64,000 bases of DNA from Mycobacterium sp. E2479. Lineage in GTDB: Bacteria; Actinomycetota; Actinomycetes; Mycobacteriales; Mycobacteriaceae. The stretch spans positions 235,064-299,063 of the forward strand of contig NZ_LZJR01000096.1 in the NCBI RefSeq assembly GCF_001667925.1, read 5' to 3'. The position numbers were made by a program, and so were the translations under genes. Shown here piece after piece: positions 46,674-55,625 of the stretch; position 1 is the stretch's first letter; the number at the start of each line of letters is the position of its first letter. The notes below the pieces were generated by a model. That model worked only from the letters and a program-made list of their open reading frames with translations. It did not search any database and was not told the DNA's origin.

Positions 46674-46928
46674 GTGGCCAGTACCGAGGTGGAGCACTTC
46701 ACCGGCGTCGACGCCGTCGAGGTGCCGTCGGCAGCGTGGGGTTGGAGCAGGATCAACCACCGCACCTGGCACATCACCGGCCTGTTCGTGTTCGGCTTCC
46801 TGCTGGCGATGCTGCGCGGCAACCACGTCGGCAACATCGAGAACTGGTTCCTGATCGGGTTTGCGACGTTGACCCTCGTGGTGCTGATCCGCGACCTGTG
46901 GGGCCGCCGCCGCGGCTGGATCAGGTAG
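46674..46928 (+). CDS. small two-helix membrane protein, DUF2631 (Rv2876-like)
   Basis: 84 aa. The N-terminal half is soluble; two hydrophobic segments lie at about residues 34-49 and 58-72, and the tail is basic (RRRGWIR). GTG 46674 is preceded by GAAGGGG. I recall this as Rv2876, a conserved mycobacterial membrane protein of unknown function, next to the CcdA-like Rv2877c and Mpt53 genes as here. It is divergent from dxr. Confidence 0.83.
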   Translation: MASTEVEHFTGVDAVEVPSAAWGWSRINHRTWHITGLFVFGFLLAMLRGNHVGNIENWFLIGFATLTLVVLIRDLWGRRRGWIR

Positions 46929-46943
46929 CCCCGCGCGTCTGCC

Positions 46944-47804
46944 CTAGCGGTGCGCTCGGCGCCGCCATGCGCCGCCGATCGCGACGATCGCCAACGCGAG
47001 CACGGCGATCACCCACGGCCATATCCCGTGCTGCTGTACCCAGCCGGCCACCGCGCCCTGCAGCCGTCCGGCCGCAATGATCACCGCGTCCTGCGGGTTG
47101 CCGTTCGCACCGAACAGGCGCACCTCGTAGCTACCGTAGTAGGCCACGTACAGCCCGACCAGCACCAGCAGCGCGCCGGCGATCCGGTTGACGAACGGCA
47201 GCATTCGCCGCAGCCGCTCCACCACCGCCGAACTCGCCGTCGCGGCAGCGGCCGCGAGCACCCCGACCACCAGGGTCAGCCCCGCGCTGTAGGCGAGGTA
47301 GATCATCAACCCGGTGAGGACCGATCCGCCGCGCAGGCCGGCGGCGGTAACGGCCAGAAATGGCCCGATGGTGCACGACAGTGAGGCGATCGCATAGCTG
47401 ATGCCGTACCCGTACATGGAACCCAGCCGGGCGGTGGGGGCCCACCGCGGACCCAGCGACCGCGGGGTCAGGGCCGACAGTGCTCGGCCCGACAGCAGCC
47501 ACGCCCCCAGCCCGATCAGCACCACCCCGACGACCACGGTGGCGTACGGCAGGTACTGCTGCACGGTCGTGGCCGCCGAGACGGTCAGCGCGCCGAACAC
47601 GCCGAACACCGTCAGGAAGCCCAGCGCCATCCCGATGGTCGCCACCAGCGCCCGACCGGCGACAGCAACGCCGGACGATGCCTGCGAACGCTGACCGCGC
47701 ACCACCAGCAACAGGTAGGCGGGCAGCATGGCGAACCCGCACGGGTTCAGCGCGGCTACCAGTCCCGCTGCGAAGGCCAGGCCGACCAGACCGTGGTCTA
47801 CCAA
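46944..47804 (-). CDS. ccdA: CcdA-like thiol-disulfide membrane protein (Rv2877c-like)
   Basis: 286 aa with about six membrane helices, moving reducing power from cytosol to the cell wall side. The two redox cysteines sit in LNPCGFAMLPAYL and LSCTIGPFLAVT. It starts with TTG 47804, one base after the stop of the mpt53-like gene, so the redox partner pair is one transcript. It is probably an electron donor or partner of the DsbE-like protein rather than of cytochrome c maturation alone. Confidence 0.88.
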   Translation of the reverse strand: MVDHGLVGLAFAAGLVAALNPCGFAMLPAYLLLVVRGQRSQASSGVAVAGRALVATIGMALGFLTVFGVFGALTVSAATTVQQYLPYATVVVGVVLIGLGAWLLSGRALSALTPRSLGPRWAPTARLGSMYGYGISYAIASLSCTIGPFLAVTAAGLRGGSVLTGLMIYLAYSAGLTLVVGVLAAAAATASSAVVERLRRMLPFVNRIAGALLVLVGLYVAYYGSYEVRLFGANGNPQDAVIIAAGRLQGAVAGWVQQHGIWPWVIAVLALAIVAIGGAWRRRAHR

Positions 47805-47805
47805 C

Positions 47806-48315
47806 TCAGGACCTCAGCGCGGCGACCCGATCGGAGAGCTCCTGCTGCGACATCGCCGAGGTCGGGTTGTTGACGAACGTGGAGCTGCCGTCCGCGCGGT
47901 AGAACACATAGGCGGGCTGCCACGGGACGTTGTACCGGGCCCAGATGGATCCGTCGGCGTCGTTGAGGTTGGTGAAGTTCAGGCCGTACTTGGAGACGAA
48001 GTTCTGCTCCGCGCCGACGTCCGAGCGCCCGGCCACGCCGACGAAGGTGACACCGGGGTTGGCGGCCGCCACCTGGCTGACGCCCGGCGCTTCGGCATTG
48101 CAGAACGGGCAGAACGGCGCCCAGAACCACAACACCGCGGGCTTGCCCTGCAAACTGGCGCCGTTGAAAGGCGCACCGCTCAGCGTCGTCCCGGTGAATT
48201 GCAGCCGGTCATCGGCGGCCAGCGCGCGTGGGGCGTTGCCGACGCCGGCCAGCACCGTGGCAGCAATCAGTACGGCGGCAAACGCTGTGTTCAGGGCTGA
48301 CAAGCGAATACTCAT
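47806..48315 (-). CDS. secreted DsbE-like thiol-disulfide oxidoreductase, MPT53 homologue
   Basis: 169 aa. A signal peptide of about 34 residues (ALA before ADDRLQF), then a thioredoxin-fold domain with active site FCPFCN (C69, C72) and the cis-Pro in VPWQPAYVFY. ATG 48315 is used; an upstream in-frame M is possible. Mycobacterial MPT53 catalyses oxidative folding of secreted proteins. It precedes the ccdA-like gene and follows a tandem repeat. Confidence 0.9.
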   Translation of the reverse strand: MSIRLSALNTAFAAVLIAATVLAGVGNAPRALAADDRLQFTGTTLSGAPFNGASLQGKPAVLWFWAPFCPFCNAEAPGVSQVAAANPGVTFVGVAGRSDVGAEQNFVSKYGLNFTNLNDADGSIWARYNVPWQPAYVFYRADGSSTFVNNPTSAMSQQELSDRVAALRS

Positions 48316-48380
48316 GACACACCTCATTTGTTTCAGTTATGCCTTGTCGACGGGGCAGCGCCTCGTCCGGTTCATCCACC

Positions 48381-48575
48381 TTCGGCGGCCAGCTGTCCAC
48401 AGGCCCGGCTGAATCGCCTGCGCTCCAGCTACCCGCCTTCGGCGGCCAGCTGCCCACAGGCCCGGCTGAATCGCCTGCGCTCCAGCTACCCGCCTTCGGC
48501 GGCCAGCTGTCCACAGGCCCGGCTGAATCGCCTGCGCTCCAGCTACCCGCCTTCGGCGGCCAGCTGTCCACAGGC
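48381..48575. repeat. 57-bp tandem repeat (3 full copies plus 24 bp) derived from the rlmN 3' end
   Basis: Units start at 48381, 48438, 48495 and 48552 (partial) with 0-1 changes between them. Read on the minus strand, each unit carries the codons for CGQLAAEGG plus TAG, which is the real rlmN terminus in the right-most copy. The gene end has thus been copied in a tandem array, now between rlmN and the mpt53-like gene. The 57-bp period is exactly 19 codons. Array length probably varies between strains. Confidence 0.92.
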
Positions 48576-49637
48576 GGCGCTGATTTCGCGGCCGCGAGTG
48601 TCGCGCACGGTGCAAGAAACCCCTTTGCCGCGCACCCGCCGGACGAATTCCCGCTCCACGGCCTTGGGGCTGGCGTCCCACTCACTCCCCGGGGTGGGGT
48701 TGAGCGGAATCAGGTTCACGTGCACCAGCGGTCCGAGCGCGCGATGCAGCCGCTGCCCCAAAAGGTCTGCGCGCCAGGGCTGGTCGTTGACGTCGCGGAT
48801 CAACGCATACTCCACCGACACCCGCCGCCCGGTGACGTCGGCGTAATACCTTGCGGCGTCGAGGGCTTCGCTGATTTTCCATCGGTTGTTGACCGGCACC
48901 AGGGTGTCGCGCAGTTCGTCGTCGGGTGCGTGCAGCGACAGCGCCAGCGTGACGCCGAGGCGTTCGTCGGCGAGCTTACGAATGGCGGGAGCCAGGCCCA
49001 CCGTGGACACCGTCACCGACCGGGCCGAGATACCGAATCCCTGCGGCGGCGCAGCGATGATGCGCCGCACGGCGGCGACCACGCGGGCGTAGTTGGCCAG
49101 CGGCTCCCCCATGCCCATGAACACGACGTTGGACAACCGGTCCCCGAAGTCGTCACGCAGGGCCGCGGCGCCGGCGCGCACCTGCTCGAGGATTTCGGCT
49201 GTCGAGAGGTTGCGGGTCAACCCGCCCTGGCCCGTCGCGCAGAACGGACAGGCCATGCCGCAGCCGGCCTGCGACGAAATGCAGACGGTGTTGCGGTGTG
49301 GATAGCGCATCAGCACCGACTCGACGGTGACTCCATCGGGGGCCCGCCACAATGTCTTTCGCGTCTGGCCGGCATCGCAGGTCACGTCGGCCGCGGCGGT
49401 GAGCAGGATGGGGAACATCGTCTCGGCGATGGCGTCGCGTAATCCCGCCGGAAGGTCGGTCATCTGCCGCGGATCGGCGATCAGCCGGCCGTAGTACTGA
49501 TGCGCCAACTGTTTGGCGCGAAACGCCGGCAGGCCCAGCTCCGCGACGGCGGCCGCGCGACCGTCCTCGTCGAGGTCGGCCAGGTGCCGCGGGGGCCTGC
49601 GGGGGCGCGGCTCGGAGAAAACCAATTGTTGAACCAT
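48543..49637 (-). CDS. rlmN: dual-specificity 23S rRNA/tRNA adenosine C2-methyltransferase
   Basis: Radical-SAM enzyme methylating A2503 of 23S rRNA and A37 of some tRNAs. The cluster motif is CGMACPFC, the SAM-proximal segment [13 protein letters not shown], and the two catalytic Cys are in [11 protein letters not shown] and near VTCDAGQTR. 364 aa and intact here. As I recall, the M. tuberculosis locus is annotated as two reading frames (Rv2879c/Rv2880c). Its last codons overlap the tandem repeat at 48381. Confidence 0.93.
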   Translation of the reverse strand: MVQQLVFSEPRPRRPPRHLADLDEDGRAAAVAELGLPAFRAKQLAHQYYGRLIADPRQMTDLPAGLRDAIAETMFPILLTAAADVTCDAGQTRKTLWRAPDGVTVESVLMRYPHRNTVCISSQAGCGMACPFCATGQGGLTRNLSTAEILEQVRAGAAALRDDFGDRLSNVVFMGMGEPLANYARVVAAVRRIIAAPPQGFGISARSVTVSTVGLAPAIRKLADERLGVTLALSLHAPDDELRDTLVPVNNRWKISEALDAARYYADVTGRRVSVEYALIRDVNDQPWRADLLGQRLHRALGPLVHVNLIPLNPTPGSEWDASPKAVEREFVRRVRGKGVSCTVRDTRGREISAACGQLAAEGG

Positions 49638-49670
49638 GACCTAACCAGTATCGGTCACGTTCGGGCCGAC

Positions 49671-50600
49671 CTAGGGAACGAGTGTCAGCACCGTCCAGGC
49701 TGCGACCGCTGACGGCAGGACGCCGTCGAGCCGATCCATCAGACCACCGTGGCCGGGCAACAACCGGCCCATGTCTTTGATACCGAGATCGCGCTTGACC
49801 TGTGATTCCACCAGATCGCCGAGCGTGCTGGTCAACACCAGGACAACGCCCAGCAAAGCGCCGGTCCAAGGCGGTTTGCCCGCCAGGAACGTCGCCGTCA
49901 GCGTCGCCGCGGTGATTCCGAACACCAAGGACCCGGCTAATCCCTCCCAGGATTTCTTGGGGCTGATCGCCGGGACCATCGGGTGCTTACCGAAGAGCGC
50001 CCCCACGGCATATCCGCCGGTGTCGGAGGCGACGACAGTGATCATCAGGCAGAACACCCGCCCGGCCCCGTCATGCGGATAGACCAGCAGGACGCCGAAC
50101 GACGCGAACAGTGGCACCCACGCGGCCAGGAACACGGTTGCCGAGGCGTCCCTGAGGTAGTTAGCCGACGGCGAGCCGTCGAAAGGCTCGGGCCGTTTGC
50201 TGTTGTCCTGCATCAACAAGCGCCACACGTTGCAGACCACCACGGTGACGCCGAAGCCGGCCAGTGCGCCCGCCGCGTGGCACGGCCAGGTCAGCCAGAC
50301 GGTGAGCTGCCCTCCGGCCAACAACGGGATGATCGGGATGACGTAGCCGGCTTCGCGCAGTCGCCGAACCACTTCGTGGGTGGCCACGACGATGGCCAGG
50401 GCGACAATCAGAACCCAGAAGCGCGGGGCGAACACCAGCGTCACGATCAGGACGCCGCCGATACCGGCGCCCACCGCGATGGCGGCGCGCAGGTCGCGCC
50501 CGGCCCGGGATGTCTTCTTGGCCGACTGCTGGATCGTTTCCTTGTTGGCGGACTCCCGATCGCCGGGCGGGTCGCCTGAGCCGGGTTCTGGGGTAGCCAC
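49671..50600 (-). CDS. cdsA: phosphatidate cytidylyltransferase
   Basis: 309-aa integral membrane enzyme making CDP-diacylglycerol, the precursor of phosphatidylinositol and cardiolipin. About 70 cytosolic residues precede roughly eight helices. The C-terminal signature SQVKRDLGIKDMGRLLPGHG followed by GLMDRLDG is complete. The start is at 50600 (GTG). Lies between frr and rlmN on the same strand. Confidence 0.94.
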   Translation of the reverse strand: MATPEPGSGDPPGDRESANKETIQQSAKKTSRAGRDLRAAIAVGAGIGGVLIVTLVFAPRFWVLIVALAIVVATHEVVRRLREAGYVIPIIPLLAGGQLTVWLTWPCHAAGALAGFGVTVVVCNVWRLLMQDNSKRPEPFDGSPSANYLRDASATVFLAAWVPLFASFGVLLVYPHDGAGRVFCLMITVVASDTGGYAVGALFGKHPMVPAISPKKSWEGLAGSLVFGITAATLTATFLAGKPPWTGALLGVVLVLTSTLGDLVESQVKRDLGIKDMGRLLPGHGGLMDRLDGVLPSAVAAWTVLTLVP

Positions 50601-50632
50601 TGGCGTGGATGTACTTCGCTGCTGAGCGGTCG

Positions 50633-51190
50633 CTAGACCTCCAGCAGTTCGCTTTCTTTGTGCTTGACCAGCTCTTCGATCTGGTTGACGTATTGGTGGG
50701 TGGTCTTGTCCAGATCCTTTTCGGCCCGGCCGACCTCGTCCTCGCCGGCCTCACCGTCCTTACGGATGCGGTGCAGCTCCTCCATCGCCTTGCGGCGGAT
50801 GTTGCGCACCGAGACCTTGGCGTCCTCCCCCTTGCCCTTGGCCTGCTTGACCAGCTCTCGGCGGCGTTCCTCGGTGAGCTGTGGCACGGCCACCCGGATC
50901 AGGGTGCCGTCGTTGGTGGGGTTGACGCCGAGGTCGGAGTTGCGGATCGCCGTCTCGATCGCGCCCACCTGGCTGGCTTCGTAGGGCTTGATGACGACCA
51001 GGCGCGCCTCGGGCACGTTGATGCTGGCCAGCTGCGTGATGGGCGTGGCCGCGCCGTAGTAGTCGATCACGATCCGCGAGAACATGCCCGGGTTGGCGCG
51101 CCCGGTCCGGATGGTCGACAGGTCGTCGCGGGCAACCGCTACGGCCTTTTCCATTTTCTCTTCCGCGTCGAAGAGAGCCTCGTCGATCAT
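50633..51190 (-). CDS. frr: ribosome recycling factor
   Basis: 185 aa. With EF-G it splits post-termination ribosomes. Family pattern is clear: an N-terminal [16 protein letters not shown], the [10 protein letters not shown] segment, and the conserved C-terminal [16 protein letters not shown]. Its ATG at 51190 overlaps by ATGA the stop of a repeat-encoded 18-aa frame in the MIRU-like array. Downstream gene is cdsA. Confidence 0.96.
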   Translation of the reverse strand: MIDEALFDAEEKMEKAVAVARDDLSTIRTGRANPGMFSRIVIDYYGAATPITQLASINVPEARLVVIKPYEASQVGAIETAIRNSDLGVNPTNDGTLIRVAVPQLTEERRRELVKQAKGKGEDAKVSVRNIRRKAMEELHRIRKDGEAGEDEVGRAEKDLDKTTHQYVNQIEELVKHKESELLEV

Positions 51191-51346
51191 GTGCGTCGCT
51201 CCTTCTCATCGCTTCGCTCTGCATCGTCGCCGCCGCGGATCATGTGCGTCGCTCCTTCTCATCGCTTCGCTCTGCATCGTCGCCGCCGCGGATCATGTGC
51301 GCCGATCCTCCTCATCGCTGCGCTGCGCATCCTCGCACGCGCCAAC
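51188..51346. repeat. tandem MIRU-like repeat, three 53-bp units between pyrH and frr
   Basis: Units 51188-51240 and 51241-51293 are identical; 51294-51346 is diverged. On the minus strand each holds the MIRU core GACGATGCAGAGCGAAGCGA or a variant. The three encode tiny frames linked by ATGA overlaps: 51349-51293 (MVGACEDAQRSDEEDRRT), 51296-51240 and 51243-51187 ([18 protein letters not shown]), the last overlapping the frr ATG. The position between frr and pyrH fits my memory of MIRU31/ETR-E in M. tuberculosis, though that needs confirming. Confidence 0.9.
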
Positions 51347-51361
51347 CATCGCGTCCTCGGT

Positions 51362-52195
51362 TCAGGTGGTGACCAGAGTCCCGATTTTCTCACCAGCGAC
51401 GGCTCGGGCGATATTGCCGTTGGTCAGCAGGTTGAACACCAGGATCGGCATGCCATTGTCCATGCACAGGCTGAACGCGGTCGCATCGGCTACTCGCAGC
51501 CCGCGGTCGATGACCTCACGATGACTGATCGCGGCGATCAACTCGGCATCGGGATGCTGGCGCGGATCCGCGTCGAACACGCCGTCAACGGCCTTGGCCA
51601 TCAACACCACCTCGGCGCCGATCTCTAGGGCGCGCTGCGCGGCAGTGGTGTCGGTGGAGAAGTACGGCAACCCCATGCCGGCTCCGAAGATCACCACGCG
51701 CCCCTTTTCCAGGTGGCGTACGGCGCGCAACGGTAGATAAGGCTCGGCGACCTGGCCCATGGTGATCGCGGTCTGGACCCGGGTGACAATGCCTTCTTTC
51801 TCCAAAAAATCTTGCAGCGCAAGGCTATTCATGACAGTGCCCAGCATGCCCATGTAGTCCGAACGGGTGCGTTCCATGCCGCGCTGTTGAAGTTGCGCGC
51901 CCCGAAAGAAGTTGCCGCCGCCGATCACGACGGCGACCTGGACACCATCGCGAACGACCTCGGCGATCTGTCGTGCCACCCGCGCCACGACATCGGGATC
52001 CAGGCCGACCTGGCCGCCGCCGAACATCTCACCGCCGAGCTTGAGCAACACCCGCGAATACCTGGGTCGGCTCGGCGGCCGACCTGAAGCCAGTCCATTT
52101 TCGGGTGCAGATGTCGATGCGCCGTTGCCGGCGCTTTCGGGCTCCGAACTCGGAGCCGCCGAGCGGGCGACTTGGGGCTCCCTGGACTCCGTCAT
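51362..52195 (-). CDS. pyrH: uridylate kinase
   Basis: 277 aa, converts UMP to UDP with ATP. The N-terminal 40 residues ([16 protein letters not shown] and following) are low-complexity and not part of the fold, which starts at [29 protein letters not shown] and [11 protein letters not shown] are the amino-acid-kinase motifs. A shorter start inside the low-complexity region is possible. Followed by the MIRU array and frr. Confidence 0.94.
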   Translation of the reverse strand: MTESREPQVARSAAPSSEPESAGNGASTSAPENGLASGRPPSRPRYSRVLLKLGGEMFGGGQVGLDPDVVARVARQIAEVVRDGVQVAVVIGGGNFFRGAQLQQRGMERTRSDYMGMLGTVMNSLALQDFLEKEGIVTRVQTAITMGQVAEPYLPLRAVRHLEKGRVVIFGAGMGLPYFSTDTTAAQRALEIGAEVVLMAKAVDGVFDADPRQHPDAELIAAISHREVIDRGLRVADATAFSLCMDNGMPILVFNLLTNGNIARAVAGEKIGTLVTT

Positions 52196-52374
52196 CAGAC
52201 TCCTCGCATGAGAGTGCCATCCCGGGTGATCTCCATCCGGAACGGCATTTCACATCCTGCCCCATCGCAGCACAATGCGGCGTCCGCGGGGTGCATTATG
52301 CGCGTAGTTGGCGTGCCGGCCCAATTTTCGAGGCTTCCGGTACTGGGATCTGTGTCACCGCTCTTCGGGCTCGC

Positions 52375-52400
52375 GTTTGAGTCGCGGTTGGCATGGGAAT
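52375..52400 (+). promoter_or_regulatory. possible SigF-type promoter in the gap before the CsbD gene
   Basis: The 338-bp gap 52196-52533 (pyrH start to the CsbD gene) has no gene I can support. GTTT at 52375-52378 and GGGAAT at 52395-52400 are 16 bp apart, near the GTTT-N16/17-GGGTAT pattern of mycobacterial SigF promoters (one change). A 7-bp hairpin (CTGAGCG/CGCTCAG, 52486-52505) sits between it and the ribosome site. Support is motif only. Confidence 0.3.
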
Positions 52401-52533
52401 CCGGATCAACGCGGCAGACGTATGCGGTCTCAAGCAATGAGGACCGGCCTCGCCGTATGACCGGGTCGATCGCTCGCGATCGCCGCTGAGCGTTGGATCG
52501 CTCAGAGTACGCCAACGAGGAGGAAGCATTTCC

Positions 52534-52773
52534 ATGGCCGAAGAAAACAAGTCGGGACCTGCCGAAGCTGTGAAAGGCGTCGTCGAGGACGTCAAGGGAA
52601 AGGCCAAAGAGGCCGTAGGCGCCGTAGCGGGTCGTGATGACCTCACGCGCGAGGGCCAGGCGCAGCAAGACAAGGCCGACGCGCAGCGTGACGCGGCGAA
52701 GAAGGAAGCCGAAGCGGAAGCCGCGCGCGGCGGCGCCAAGGCGGCCGAGGAGCGCCAGAAAGACAACCAGTAG
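52534..52773 (+). CDS. CsbD-family small stress protein
   Basis: 79-aa, highly charged, mostly helical protein. MAEENKSGPAEAVKGVVEDV and VAGRDDLTREGQAQQDKAD show the CsbD pattern; similar proteins are named microaggregate-binding protein 1 in mycobacterial annotation. A clear ribosome site (GGAGGAAG) precedes the ATG. CsbD genes are general-stress genes in Bacillus; the role here is unknown. A likely terminator hairpin follows directly. Confidence 0.85.
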   Translation: MAEENKSGPAEAVKGVVEDVKGKAKEAVGAVAGRDDLTREGQAQQDKADAQRDAAKKEAEAEAARGGAKAAEERQKDNQ

Positions 52774-52784
52774 CACGTTATAGC

Positions 52785-52828
52785 CGATGGGCCTGGTCCG
52801 TGGAAACGGGCCGGGCCCATCGCTTTCT
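52785..52828 (+). terminator. stem-loop terminator after the CsbD gene
   Basis: CGATGGGCC (52785-52793) pairs perfectly with GGCCCATCG (52814-52822), followed by a short pyrimidine run CTTTCT. It starts 12 bp after the CsbD stop and lies well before the next gene. Confidence 0.6.
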
Positions 52829-52966
52829 GAGCCGCATCGGTCGTTCGAAGTTTGCATAGCTTTGCATAGTTTCCGACTCGGCGGGTATTCACGCCTAGCG
52901 CTGTACGACATCTCCGCAGAGGTGCCTACGGACCGGGGGGAAGCCGGGACGTCGAGAGGTTTGGAG

Positions 52967-53722
52967 ATGCCGTTGGACGTGATGGTGCTCAGCGATGAGG
53001 ATGACTTCGAATCGGCTCTACCGTGCTTGGCGACGTTCGCGCAGTCGATGCACCGCACTACCCTGACGGCCGGGACCGACGGGCAGCACGCCATGGCCGA
53101 CATCGCAATCATCGATGCGCGCAATGACATGGCGATGGCTCAGGTCGTCGGCCATCGGCTGTCCAGCGACAACCCCGGTACCGCGGTGGTGGCGTTGGTG
53201 GCGCCGAGCGACTGTGCCACCGTCGACGCCGACTGCAATTTCGATGACGTGATGCTGCCCGGCACCGGCGCCGAAGAGTTGCAGGCCCGGTTGCGCCTTG
53301 CGATCAGCCGCAGGCGCAGCGCGGTCAACGGCACGCTGAAGTTCGGCGATCTGTTGTTGCGTCCGGCCAGTTTCACTGCCTCGCTGCAAGGCAGCGACCT
53401 AGGTTTGACGCTCACCGAGTTCAAGTTGCTGAATTTCCTTGTGCAGCACGCCGGTCAGGCGTTCACCCGAACCCGGCTGATGCAAGAGGCGTGGGGACCC
53501 GAAAGCACCGGCAAGGTGCGAACCGTCGACGTGCATATTCGGCGGCTACGCGCCAAACTGGGCAGCCGGCATCAATTCTTGATCGACACCGTGCGCGGAG
53601 TCGGCTACCGGGCGGCAACGCCACCGCAGCCGGAATGGGTAGTCACGGACTCGAGGCTGACGCCGATCTGGACGTCTACTACGGCGCCCGCACCCAGCGT
53701 GAGGGAAGCGTCGGAGCTGTAA
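52967..53722 (+). CDS. OmpR-family response regulator, GlnR-like (Rv2884-like)
   Basis: 251 aa. The N-terminal receiver-like domain (about 1-110) is of the atypical GlnR kind, with IAIIDARND at the phosphoacceptor position and MLPGTGAEELQARLRLAI ending it. The C-terminal winged helix (about 125-220) has FKLLNFLVQHAGQAFTRTRL and the VDVHIRRLRAKL recognition region. No sensor kinase gene is nearby, so it is an orphan. ATG 52967 (GGAG-like upstream) is preferred over an open frame to 52787. Target genes unknown, possibly nitrogen related by similarity to GlnR. Confidence 0.85.
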   Translation: MPLDVMVLSDEDDFESALPCLATFAQSMHRTTLTAGTDGQHAMADIAIIDARNDMAMAQVVGHRLSSDNPGTAVVALVAPSDCATVDADCNFDDVMLPGTGAEELQARLRLAISRRRSAVNGTLKFGDLLLRPASFTASLQGSDLGLTLTEFKLLNFLVQHAGQAFTRTRLMQEAWGPESTGKVRTVDVHIRRLRAKLGSRHQFLIDTVRGVGYRAATPPQPEWVVTDSRLTPIWTSTTAPAPSVREASEL

Positions 53723-53748
53723 CCGGGCGATCTCGCTTCAGTTCGCGA

Positions 53749-54687
53749 TCAACCGAACAACGGAAATGCACGCTTGCGCGCCAGCGCATTCATTCCTTCC
53801 TGGATGGCGTCCTGCACCTCGTGGTATTTGCGGTCGACGTATTGCTCGTCGTCCGCCCGCGCGGGATCGTTGTCGAGTTCCACGGCCGGCATGAACCGGG
53901 TTCTGATCTTGGCCGGCAAGGGCAGCTGCGGAAGCGCCGCCGGTGCGATCCCCCACGGCAACGAGACGGCCATCGGGAACACCTTGAGCCGCAAAATTCG
54001 GTCCAAGCGCAGCGCTTTCGACAACCGGTCGCCACGGATCAGCACAGGCATCGCGTCGGCGCCGCCAACGGTCGCGATCGGCACGATTGGAACGCCGGCA
54101 CGGATCGCCATCTTGACGAAGCCGGTCCTTCCCGCCAGGTTGGCCCGATCGCGCTCGGTCCACGGGCGCAGTGAGTCCACTTCCCCACCGGGCCACAGCG
54201 CAACGTCGCGCCCTTCCGCTAATGCGGTGGCAATCGCGTCGGGCGCGGCCGGCAGCACTCCCATCGACCGGAAATAGCGCCCGAATAAAGGAATTGCCAT
54301 CAGCGCATCGTGAGCGGTGCCGTGCAGGGCGCGCTCCTGCCCGAACCGGCGCCACCATTGCAGGCCGACGGTCCATGCATCCCAGACGAATGGTGCACCG
54401 GAATGGATCCCCACCAGAAGTGCCGGTGGTTTCTCGGGAATGTTCTCCCAGCCGTCGATCTCCATCCGAAACCAATAGTCCACCAGTACATTCCATAGAT
54501 ACTTCTGGCGCTGCAGTGTGGTCTCGTCCTGGCCGGACAGGTCCCATCGCGACGCACGCTCGGCCACCCAGCCACTCAGCCCCCCGCCTTGGCTGTCGCG
54601 TCGTTGTTCCATTGCTGCGCGGGCTTCTTTGGCTTGCCGCTGCGCTTGGGCACGCACCCGCGCCGGTCTGTGGTCGGGGTTACTCAT
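53749..54687 (-). CDS. lysophospholipid-acyltransferase-like protein (PlsC/LPLAT superfamily)
   Basis: 312 aa, no strong signal peptide, amphipathic N-terminus. LVGIHSGAPFVWDAWTVG contains the His and Asp of an acyltransferase motif, with a longer gap than the classic HX4D, then ALWPGGEVDSLRPW and FVKMAIRAGVPIVPIATVGG match LPLAT blocks. Likely acylates a glycerolipid or mycobacterial glycolipid precursor. Convergent with the regulator gene 26 bp away. Confidence 0.83.
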   Translation of the reverse strand: MSNPDHRPARVRAQAQRQAKEARAAMEQRRDSQGGGLSGWVAERASRWDLSGQDETTLQRQKYLWNVLVDYWFRMEIDGWENIPEKPPALLVGIHSGAPFVWDAWTVGLQWWRRFGQERALHGTAHDALMAIPLFGRYFRSMGVLPAAPDAIATALAEGRDVALWPGGEVDSLRPWTERDRANLAGRTGFVKMAIRAGVPIVPIATVGGADAMPVLIRGDRLSKALRLDRILRLKVFPMAVSLPWGIAPAALPQLPLPAKIRTRFMPAVELDNDPARADDEQYVDRKYHEVQDAIQEGMNALARKRAFPLFG

Positions 54688-54780
54688 GCTTGGTCGGGTA
54701 CCCGATTCGAGCGCACACGATTCCCCAAATGCGGATCTCCCCGCGCCACTCGCATGGCGCGGGGAGATTTCACAACGGGT

Positions 54781-55341
54781 TTAGGTGTGCTGCGCCGGCG
54801 CGGGCGGGGCACCCGGTGCCGGGCTGTTCGGCGCGCCAGGAGCCTCGCCAGGAGCCGAGCCACCCTGCACGTTTGACGTCCACATCAGGATGTCCTGCAT
54901 CCCGTCGTTGTAGACGACGCCGTTCGGCGGCGCGCCCGTCACGTCGAAATACAGCGTGCCCGTCGACTCACTGCCCTGGGCAATCGGTGCCGGGTTGAGC
55001 CCATTGGGAACCCCCACCTTGTCGATCACCCGGTAGTTCTGTCCGTTGGGGCCGCGGGCGACGAAGTCGTTGACCATCGGGGTCACGAGCCCGCCATCCG
55101 ACCGGACGCTGACGTCGGCCTGGTACAGCGTGCCCTTAGGCGTGTACCCGGGGATGGAGACGTTGCTGGGCTGCAGGTTGCTCACCGTGTAATTGGTGAT
55201 CAACGGCCCATCGACGAGCTGCTCGCTGGTGCCGAACCCCTGAATGTTGGGCGCAGCAGAAGCGGGCGTCGCGAAGATCGTTGCCACTGCTATCCCCCCC
55301 GCGGCGGCAGCGGTCGCAACGGCAGTCTTGGTGACTCGCAT
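54781..55341 (-). CDS. secreted MPT63-like immunogenic protein (DUF1942)
   Basis: 186 aa. Signal peptide about 30 residues (ending TPASA before APNIQGF), then an immunoglobulin-like beta fold of the MPT63 type: YTVSNLQPSNVSIPGYTPKG and STGTLYFDVTGAPPNGVVYN align with my memory of MPT63 (Rv1926c). A Pro/Ala-rich tail (APGAPNSPAPGAPPAP) is added. A secreted protein of unknown function, common in pathogenic mycobacteria. Preceded by a 284-bp control region. Confidence 0.88.
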   Translation of the reverse strand: MRVTKTAVATAAAAGGIAVATIFATPASAAPNIQGFGTSEQLVDGPLITNYTVSNLQPSNVSIPGYTPKGTLYQADVSVRSDGGLVTPMVNDFVARGPNGQNYRVIDKVGVPNGLNPAPIAQGSESTGTLYFDVTGAPPNGVVYNDGMQDILMWTSNVQGGSAPGEAPGAPNSPAPGAPPAPAQHT

Positions 55342-55428
55342 TGTCCATTCCTTTCGTTTCGAACAATTGGCCCCCCGTAAAGGGCATAGAGATATGCAGC
55401 AAATAGCCAGCCGGCCGGGGCTTTAAAC

Positions 55429-55451
55429 ATCGACACCCATATTGGGTCGAT
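55429..55451. promoter_or_regulatory. imperfect palindrome upstream of the MPT63-like gene
   Basis: ATCGAC and GTCGAT arms flank an inner CCCA/TGGG pair with a two-base imbalance. It lies 88 bp upstream of the MPT63-like ATG in an AT-richer stretch. The remainder of the gap 55342-55625 holds no gene I can support. A candidate operator by symmetry only. Confidence 0.25.
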
Positions 55452-55625
55452 TTACCAGGCAAATACCGTCGCATTCCGACGGAGCATCTTACGCATCAAT
55501 GATAACAACTGCCTCATTGCTCACAAATGGCCCGCGATTAGGTCGTGTGCTGACGGGTAGTCGCTCGCTGGGCTAGGCGTGTCAGGACAGCCCAATCCCA
55601 AACAGCCGCGAAGGGGGGCGATCAC

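Noticed and set aside
48381..48575. Possible CRISPR array (57-bp repeats)
   Set aside because: Units are contiguous and are copies of the rlmN 3' end; there are no spacers.
51188..51346. Possible CRISPR array (three 53-bp direct repeats)
   Set aside because: Repeats are contiguous with no unique spacers, no cas genes are present, and the units match MIRU features.
52195..53130. 311-aa minus-strand frame upstream of pyrH
   Set aside because: Overlaps the CsbD gene and part of the regulator gene; no recognisable motif and a low-complexity translation.
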